A stretch of 64,000 nt of DNA from Paramyrothecium sp. XJ0827 (Eukaryota; Ascomycota; Sordariomycetes; Hypocreales; Stachybotryaceae). Below, in pieces: positions 57,407 through 64,000 of the stretch (position 1 is the first letter of the stretch; each line of letters starts with the position of its first letter). The position numbers were made by a program, and so were the translations under genes. Below the pieces are notes generated by a model. That model saw only the letters and a program-made list of their open reading frames with translations, ran no database searches and was not told the DNA's origin. The stretch is taken from contig JAJFPB010000009.1 in assembly GCA_020881915.1 (NCBI GenBank), positions 1,116,001 through 1,180,000 on the forward strand, given 5' to 3'.

Positions 57407-58942
57407 ATGACGACACAAGCAGCTTACCTCGTCGAGAAGTTGGTGGGCCACGACGACAACGCCATCACGGAGCAAGATGTCTCCAACTATTCCAAAGCGG
57501 GCGATCCCAATGAGACGATGAAGGCCCTGATTTGGGCCGGCAAGAACAAGGTCGAGATAGGTATGCCGAAGCATCGCACAAACTCTTAATTGTGGGGTAA
57601 CGGTGCTAATTCATTTTGCTGTAGCCGACGTTCCGAAGCCCAAGATCCTCGAGGACCGCGACGTCATTCTCAAGGTCACCGGCAGCACCATTTGCGGCTC
57701 CGACCTGCACTTGCTGCACGGTGTTATCGTGCAGCTCAACAAGGGTGACATTCTCGGCCACGAATTCTGCGGTATCGTCGAGCAGGTCGGCCCCGCCGTC
57801 AACAAAGTCAAGGTTGGCAAGCGCTACGTCGCTTCTTTCCAGATCGCCTGCGGTGAATGCTTCTTCTGTTCTCAGAAGCTATCGTCACAATGCGAAAAGA
57901 CAAACGCCAACACAACGGCAAAGGGCATGTACGGCGGGCGCACGGCCGGCATATTTGGATATTCGCACTTCACTGGTGGTTTTGCCGGTGGCCAGGCCGA
58001 GTACGTCCGTGTGCCAATTGGCGACGTCAATCTGTTGGAGCTCCCCGATGATATTCCTGATGAGAAGGGTACGCGAATCTCGATTCTGTTCCATTTTGAG
58101 CTCCCCTGTGCTAATTCCGGTTCAGGTCTTTACCTTTCTGACGTTCTTTCCACCTCCTACAACGCCGTCAAGGATACTGCTGTCTACCCCGATGATGTTG
58201 TCGCTATTTTTGGCGCTGGTCCCATCGGTCAGATGGCCGGCGTGTTTGCCGTCAATGAAGGTGCCAAGAAGGTCATCTTCGTTGATACCGAGCCTCGCTT
58301 GACTTATGTTCGCGAGCACTCGACGCCCGATCAGCTCGCCAAGTACGAGTTTATCGACTTCAAGCAGCTCTCGTTTGGTGTCACCAACAAGCCCACTGTC
58401 GTCAGCAAGCTCAAGGAGTTGACGAACAACCGTGGCCCGGATTGCGCCCTTGAGTGCGTTGCTGGCGAGTACCCCAAGGGCTGGATGCACTGGTTTGAGA
58501 TGGCCGTCGGCGCCGAGACGGACTCGAGCGAAATTGTCAATGAGATGATTGAGGGTGTGCGCAACTTTGGTCGTTGCGGTATCACTGGTGTCTACGTTGG
58601 TTACGTGAGTCTGCGCTTTAGCTACGGCTTGAAAGTTCACCTGCTGACTGATCTGTCCTTTAGACCAACCACTTCAACATCGGCTCCCTCATGGAGCGCG
58701 GCATCCGCCTCATTGGTAATGGCCAGGCCCCCGTACACAAGTACTGGGAGGAGCTGCTCCAACAGATCCGCGATGGCACGCTTAACCCCCTGCAGATGGT
58801 CTCGCACCGCGTGCGCCTCGAGGACGCCGACAAGGTCTACTACAAGTTTGATGCCAAGGAAGATGGCATGCAAAAGGTTTTCGTGGAGACGCGCTGGTCG
58901 CTGCCCGCCGCGAAGGGCTCGCCGTCTCTGACGCGGTATTAG
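57407..58942 (+). CDS. Zinc-dependent alcohol dehydrogenase (GroES-like MDR)
   Basis: Medium-chain NAD(P)-dependent dehydrogenase, 451 aa; exons 57407-57560, 57625-58068, 58126-58604 and 58664-58942; introns 64, 57 and 59 nt. The N-terminal ~40 residues extend beyond the usual start. Catalytic zinc ligands are in TICGSDLHLLHG and ILGHEFCG; the structural zinc lobe is CGECFFCSQKLSSQC. A glycine-rich lid (YGGRTAGIFGYSHFTGGFAGG) and the cofactor fold (AIFGAGPIGQMAGVFAV) follow, with VDTEPRL after the second strand suggesting NAD. The end (VSHRVRLEDADKVYYKFD) is typical. The layout resembles glutathione-independent formaldehyde or threonine-type dehydrogenases of fungi; the substrate cannot be fixed from sequence. 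Confidence 0.94.
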
Positions 58943-59339
58943 GGTGGTGATGAGACGAGAGACGGAATGACGAAATGATTGTATAAGTAATAGTGTTGTT
59001 GGGTTACCTATGCGAATGAAAATGCCAGATTTTTTGCAACCAGATTGCTGTTGTTTCGGCTTTTGGGCTGTTTGGCTGGTTGATGTGTGAGTTTTGAGGG
59101 GATGGGGAAAGGTCGTAGAGTATGATTCAATGTGCATCCACGATCTGGAACTCCGTATGTGGTGTGTCAATCCGCACTGTAGCTTTTTTTAAGCGTGGCT
59201 ACAACATATGTCGCAGTACTCTTGCACCTGCGCTATCTCGGCGCTAGCCTCAGGTACTGGCAACTTTCCCGAGCATCACAGCCGCCTTCACGGCTTCAAC
59301 CCAGTCCCGAGAACCTCACCACAACGCTTCGCTGGCACG
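58943..59339. other. Intergenic region upstream of RFT1
   Basis: 3' flank of the dehydrogenase and the RFT1 promoter. An in-frame ATG at 59208 would add 44 residues to RFT1 that do not look like that family. Confidence 0.6.
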
Positions 59340-61205
59340 ATGGCGGCAAAGTCCTCCGCCTCTCCGGCGGAAAAGACGTCTGGGACGCCCATCAGCGAGC
59401 CACCTCAGGATGGGCCCCCGCCCACACGCAGCAGCTCCATGGTCAAAGGCGCATCGCTCCTCATCGTCCTGCAGCTCGTCTCCCGCCTCGTCACCTTTGT
59501 CGCCAACCAGCTCCTCGTCCGCTTCTTGACCGCGCCGCTGCTCGGCATCGCGACCCAGCTTGAGGTCTACTACCTGTCCGTGCTCTTCTTCGCTCGTGAG
59601 AGCTTGCGGGTCGCCATCCAGCGGCATGGCGCCGATGGGAAGGACACCGCTGCCGCCGCACCCGCACCCAGCGAGGATGTCAAAGCTCGCGGAATATCCT
59701 CACCAAGCAAGTCTGCGAAATCACAGGCAGGCAACAGTGATCAGGCCGCCGTTAATTTGGGCTACCTCTCCATCGGCCTTGGCGCCATTGTGACCGTTGG
59801 CCTCGCCTGGATGTACCTCGCCTCTGCTGGCACCGCGGTCCTCAACACGCCGTATCTGCGCCCAGCCTTGCATCTATACGGTCTTGCCGCCATGCTAGAA
59901 CTGCTATCGGAGCCGTGCTTCGTGTTGATGCAAGCAAGGCTGCAATTCGGCACTCGTGCTACCGCTGAATCAGCTGCGACCTTTGTCCGCTGCGTTGTGG
60001 TTTTTGGTGCCGCTGTCTGGGCATCTCGTCGTGGATTGGATCTTGGTGTCTTACCATTTGCGATCGGCCAGCTTTCCTATGGTGCTGTGCTGCTTCTCGT
60101 CTACTTGTTTTCTGGCTACCGTCTAGCTAAGGCCTCGGGCTTCTCTTTGTTTCCTCGCTCAGTAGCAAGCGGCACAGTCTTCCCTTGGTCGTACTTTAGT
60201 CGGCCTACCGTGAGCCTTGCTGGCAGCATGATGGCTCAGAGCTTCGTCAAGCACATTCTCACCCAGGGCGACACCTTCCTTGTCTCACTGCTGGCGTCAC
60301 CTGAAGTTCAGGGAGTGTATGCCCTCGCCAACAACTACGGCGGGCTTCTCGCACGCCTGCTCTTCCAGCCTATTGAGGAAAGTAGCCGCAGCTATTTTTC
60401 TCGTCTTTTGCTGGACGTCAAGCCGGCAACCAACGAGTCTTCGCCAGCTGTCGGGGAAGCCAGGAAAAATCTACGGACATTGTTGCGCTTTTACATTCTC
60501 TTGTCAGCAGCCATTGCTGGGATTGGGCCTTATGCCGCGCCCATTCTGCTCTCACTAGTAGCTGGTCGCCGTTGGGCGGGTTCGGATGCGGGTAATGTGC
60601 TGGCCATCTATTGCTACTACATCCCATTACTAGCACTGAACGGCATAGCCGAAGCATTTGTCGCCTCAGTCGCATCCAAGGCCCAGGTCCACCGCCAGTC
60701 CATCTGGATGGGGGCCTTCTCTGCTGCCTTTGCCACTTCAGCCTGGTTGTTCATGCGCGTGGTGCCTCTCGGTGCTTCTGGCCTCGTCATTGCCAACTCG
60801 GTCAACATGCTATGCCGCATCATTTGGAGCCTAGCCTTCATTAAAACCTATTTCGAGAACCACGGCTTGCAGTTTGATGCGGGCGAGCTGCTACCATTCG
60901 GTGTCATCTTTACTGCGATCGGCACCTGGGGTGTGCTGTACTACACAAATGTAGCACAAGTGGGCGTAGATGAACCCATCACAACCTTAGTCAAGATTGG
61001 CTCCGTTGCCATTCTATTACTTGCTCATATGTACGTTGCTCATGAAAATACAATATACAGCTTTTCCCATATCCCATAACGACTCTATCGTGGCAAGTCT
61101 CGCTAACATGTGTATAGCGTCTATACCGAGAAGCAACTCCTGCTTGACAATGTGCAGTCTCTGCTGCAGTCTCGTCGCGCAAGACGAGCAGCAAAACAAA
61201 AATAA
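59340..61205 (+). CDS. RFT1: RFT1, ER lipid-linked oligosaccharide translocation protein
   Basis: Polytopic ER membrane protein needed for N-glycosylation, acting at the step that brings Man5GlcNAc2-PP-dolichol to the lumen (its role as the flippase itself is disputed). 592 aa; exons 59340-61030 and 61118-61205, 87-nt intron, phase 2. About 12 hydrophobic helices. Family motifs visible are GASLLIVLQLVSRLVTF, ATQLEVYYLSVLFFARESLR, EPCFVLMQARLQF, TQGDTFLVS, VQGVYALANNYGGLLARL and PIEESSRSYFSR. The second exon gives a basic tail (RRARRAAKQK). The loop with PAPSEDVKARG is low-complexity, as is common in fungi. Its stop codon lies 31 bp from that of DBP3 on the other strand. Confidence 0.96.
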
Positions 61206-61236
61206 GGCCCTCTACAAATTTGCGCATCATCCATTT

Positions 61237-63275
61237 TTAGTCAAAAGTGATCTTGGTCGACTTCTGGTTCATGTCGACATCCTTGAAGAAAGCGCCGTAC
61301 ATGTCGTGGGCCTTCTTCTTAACGGTAGTGCCAAACTTGAGAAGATCCTCAGGGACCTCCTGGTTGGCACCCTTGAGGATGTTGACCAAGCTGTGTCATG
61401 CATGTGAGTAAGACTACATAAAGGAGTTTGATAGAATGTCAACTTACGAGCCAGAATGGGCCTTATCTTGAACGGTAAAGAAGGTAATGGCTTGGCCGGT
61501 CTTGCCAGCACGACCAGTTCGTCCGATACGGTGAACGTAATCTTCAATCGTCAGGGGGAACTAAGAAGATAAAAATATTAGCTTCATATCTCAACTACCG
61601 TGCACGTGCAACGAGTGTATAGAAGTGCGAATTGAGACAGTGATCGCAGAACCCAAATGCAATGGAAAGAGCTTACAGTAACATTGATGACCAACTTGAC
61701 CTCGGGAATGTCAAGACCACGAGCAGCGACATCTGTAGCCACAAGAACAGGCGTTTGGCCAGACTTGAAGGCCTCCAGACTCCTGGTTCGCTGCTCCTGC
61801 TTCAGATCGCCGTGGATGCCGCCAACGCGAACACCCTTGCGGCCGAGGAACTGCTCAATACGGGTGGCCTCCTTCTTGTAGAGGCAGAAGACGAGAATAC
61901 GGTCGTTCTTCTGCTTACCGTGGTCGCCCTGCTGATGCTCCTTCAAGACCTGCAGCAAGCGGAACTCCTTGTCACGAGGGTCGAGGACCTCGACGCGCTG
62001 GCTGATGCGAATGTTGGCCTGCAGCTCGACAGCACCGCTGGCCGACTCCTTGGCGCCGGAGCCGATGGTGATCTTGACGGGGTCGACCATGAAGGTAGAG
62101 GCGATCGCCTGGACGGATTGGGGCCAGGTAGCGGTGAACATGAGCGTCTGGCGCTTCTCGAGGGGTGCGCAGCTGCCGAGGATCAGCTTGATATCGTCCT
62201 CGAAACCCTTGTCGAGCATGCGATCAGCCTCATCGAGAACAACGAAGCACGCGTCGCTGAGCACGATGGTATCATCAGACATAAAATCCTTGAGACGGCC
62301 TGGGGTGGCAACGATGATATCGGCGCCGCGTCTCAAGAGGTTACGCTGGTCATCTTTGGAAGCGCCACCGTAGATGCAGACGCACTTGAGACCAACGAGG
62401 GCAGCAACCGTGGCGAGCTGCTCATAGGTCTGCATGGCGAGCTCACGGGTTGGCGAGACCACGACGGCCTTGACGCTCTTGTTCTTCTTGCCGCCCTGGG
62501 CGTTGACCGCCTCGGAGACGACTTCGACGCAGGGGAGCGCAAAGGCCATGGTCTTTCCCGAGCCAGTCTCGGCAACACCGACGGCGTCGCGGCCAGAGAG
62601 AGTGAAGGGCCACGACGCGGCCTGAATGGGGGTAGGGGCCTTGTAGTTGGCGAAGGGAGAGGGCTTCTTCTCGAGCAGGTTGGTGGAAGGAAGGTGGTGA
62701 AACTCGAGGACGGGGCGGAGCTTGGACAGCTTGTTGGTAGGGTCGGTCATGACGATCTGGTTGGTGTTGATGAAGTTGTCAATGTCGGACTGCGGTACGT
62801 TGTTGAGGCTCATGGTTTGCACGTATTCGCGCCCGTGGGCGGAGGACGTGGAAGTCTGCTCGGAAGTCTGGGGCTGTTCCTTGGCTTCAGACTTGGCCTT
62901 CTTCTCCTTCTTCTCCTTCTTGGACTTCTTGGGCTGCTCGTCGACGGCCGCGTCCTCCTCGGCAGGCTTGGCCTCGGCGGCGTCGCCTGCGTCCTTCAGT
63001 TTCTTTTCCTTCTTCTCCTTCTTCTTTTCCTTCTTTCGCTCCTTCTCCGCCGCGTCGGCAACCTCAGCAGCTGGGGTATCGGCCATGGCGACGTCGTCCT
63101 GCTCGGACTTGCGCTTCTTTTCCTTCTTCTTCTCCTTCTTCTCCTTCTTCAGGCGAGCCTTCTCGTCGGCGGCGACATCATCGGCAGCAACCTTGGACTT
63201 CTTGCTTGGCCGGGCGGGATCGTCGACGACGGCGCCGTTGGCCTCGCTTTCTGCGAGACGCTTAGTAGCAGCCAT
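61237..63275 (-). CDS. DBP3: DBP3, DEAD-box RNA helicase for ribosome biogenesis
   Basis: Nucleolar ATP-dependent helicase of the Dbp3 type, which helps pre-rRNA processing for the 60S subunit. 621 aa; exons 63275-61677, 61560-61448 and 61390-61237; introns 116 and 57 nt. The first ~150 residues are Lys/Glu-rich repeats ([14 protein letters not shown]), a charged nucleolar extension typical of Dbp3. The helicase core is complete: Q motif ([14 protein letters not shown]), motif I (AETGSGKT), Ia (PTRELA), Ib/GG (TPGRL), II (VLDEADRML), III as TAT (FTATWP), IV (ILVFCLYKK), V ([12 protein letters not shown]) and VI ([13 protein letters not shown]), the last encoded by exon 2. A long antisense frame across it reflects the Lys-rich repeats and is not a gene. 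Confidence 0.96.
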
Positions 63276-64000
63276 TTTCAAGTCGATGCTAACGAAATGA
63301 ATGCCAATGCAACTTGCGACTTGGAGGGGAGGAAAAGAGGATGCGCGAATGGCGGTGGGAATTTTGCCAGGAAAAAAATTATCGGGCTTATCGGGTTGCT
63401 TATCGATAAAGGGTCGCTCGGCGGGCCCGAGCGGGTGGGGTACAATGTACTTGGGCCTGGTCCACTCAATCAAGCGCCTCGTCAGCTCCAGATCTCTCTC
63501 ACCACATTAGGAATCAGGTAACTGGCACATTACTAGAAGAAAGGCTTAGTGGTCCTCGCTGTTCCCAAGACAGAGTACCATTGACCGCCTGCGACTCTTT
63601 CCCCCAAGAATCATGCTGCTGGTCTTCCAGTAGTTGCCTTTTGACTGTCAATACGCTGATTGATCCCGTGATGCTGTTCAATCATGCATTTGGATCAGCC
63701 ATAACGTATGGGGCTTAGACAAATGATGCCTCCTTACGCTTGAAAAACCAACCTTGACAGCAGATCACGATATATAATAGCCCTCGATTGAAGTACTGGT
63801 GCTAAATATGTGCCGTGCAAGTTGGTGTGGACTGGAGGAAATATCTTGGAGTCCACATGGCAGCTACTAGCCCTCCGGTCACCCTTGTGCTGTAGTGCTA
63901 CTTCGGATATGGGAATTGGATACTTCAAAACACGGACATGTAATAATTCAACGTGGCTAATAAGCGAGGCTACTGTTGACTGTCTCAGCAACCGCCCTCC
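63276..64000. other. DBP3 promoter and flank to the window end
   Basis: Promoter side of DBP3, with repeated TTATCG at about 63381-63405. An 85-codon leftward ORF at 63734-63991 is unrecognised. Nothing else supported. Confidence 0.55.

Noticed and set aside
61662..63521. 619-codon rightward ORF opposite DBP3
   Set aside because: Antisense of a helicase with Lys/Glu repeats, which read backwards as Leu/Phe runs. It spans the promoter and an intron of DBP3 and has no domain.
1..64000. CRISPR array, rRNA or intact transposon
   Set aside because: No regularly spaced repeats, no rRNA-like blocks, and no transposase, integrase or reverse-transcriptase motifs in any frame I read.

Overview
The window is nuclear DNA from a filamentous ascomycete (Pezizomycotina; probably Sordariomycetes, an inference from gene style and not a database result). 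The evidence is many genes with short 50-200 nt introns (GTAAGT-like donors, CTAAC/CTGAC branch sites, CAG/TAG acceptors), fungal-only families (Zn2Cys6 regulators, HET domains, ENA-type sodium ATPase), GC-rich coding sequence and AT-richer spacers. Exon joins were read by eye; every multi-exon model offered keeps an open frame and totals a multiple of three.

Left part (1-15.8 kb): a Zn2Cys6 regulator cut by the window edge; an old-yellow-enzyme reductase divergent from a second Zn2Cys6 regulator, with a repeat-rich shared promoter; a long coiled-coil protein with a CCCG cysteine motif; a wrecked HET-domain gene; and a mitochondrial Rieske/FAD oxidoreductase of the AIFM3 type.

Middle part (16-30 kb): three consecutive genes in one orientation encode small multi-pass membrane proteins that I read as one tandem family. 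They share an I-x(3)-E/P-rich second helix and introns at matching positions and phases. They are followed by a cysteine-rich ZZ-like protein, a short Vts1/Smaug-type SAM protein, a 5.2 kb stretch almost without genes, and a secreted, probably GPI-anchored protein.

Regulatory block (30.8-37.1 kb): a regulator with both a CCHC-like finger and a Zn2Cys6 cluster sits head-to-head with a short-chain dehydrogenase across a promoter carrying a CGG-N4-CCG palindrome. A large Zn2Cys6 regulator follows. This looks like a small accessory metabolic module.

Right part (39.4-64 kb): an ENA-type P-type Na+/K+ ATPase; then an accessory block (43.2-50.8 kb) with three paralogues of a fungal LLACPF zinc-finger domain, one of them apparently fused to a HET domain, plus a decayed NLR-like fragment. 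This is a plausible allorecognition/innate-immunity locus. A membrane-anchored short-chain dehydrogenase, a PhoD-type phosphatase and a zinc alcohol dehydrogenase come next. The window closes with two housekeeping genes, RFT1 and DBP3, whose stop codons face each other 31 bp apart.
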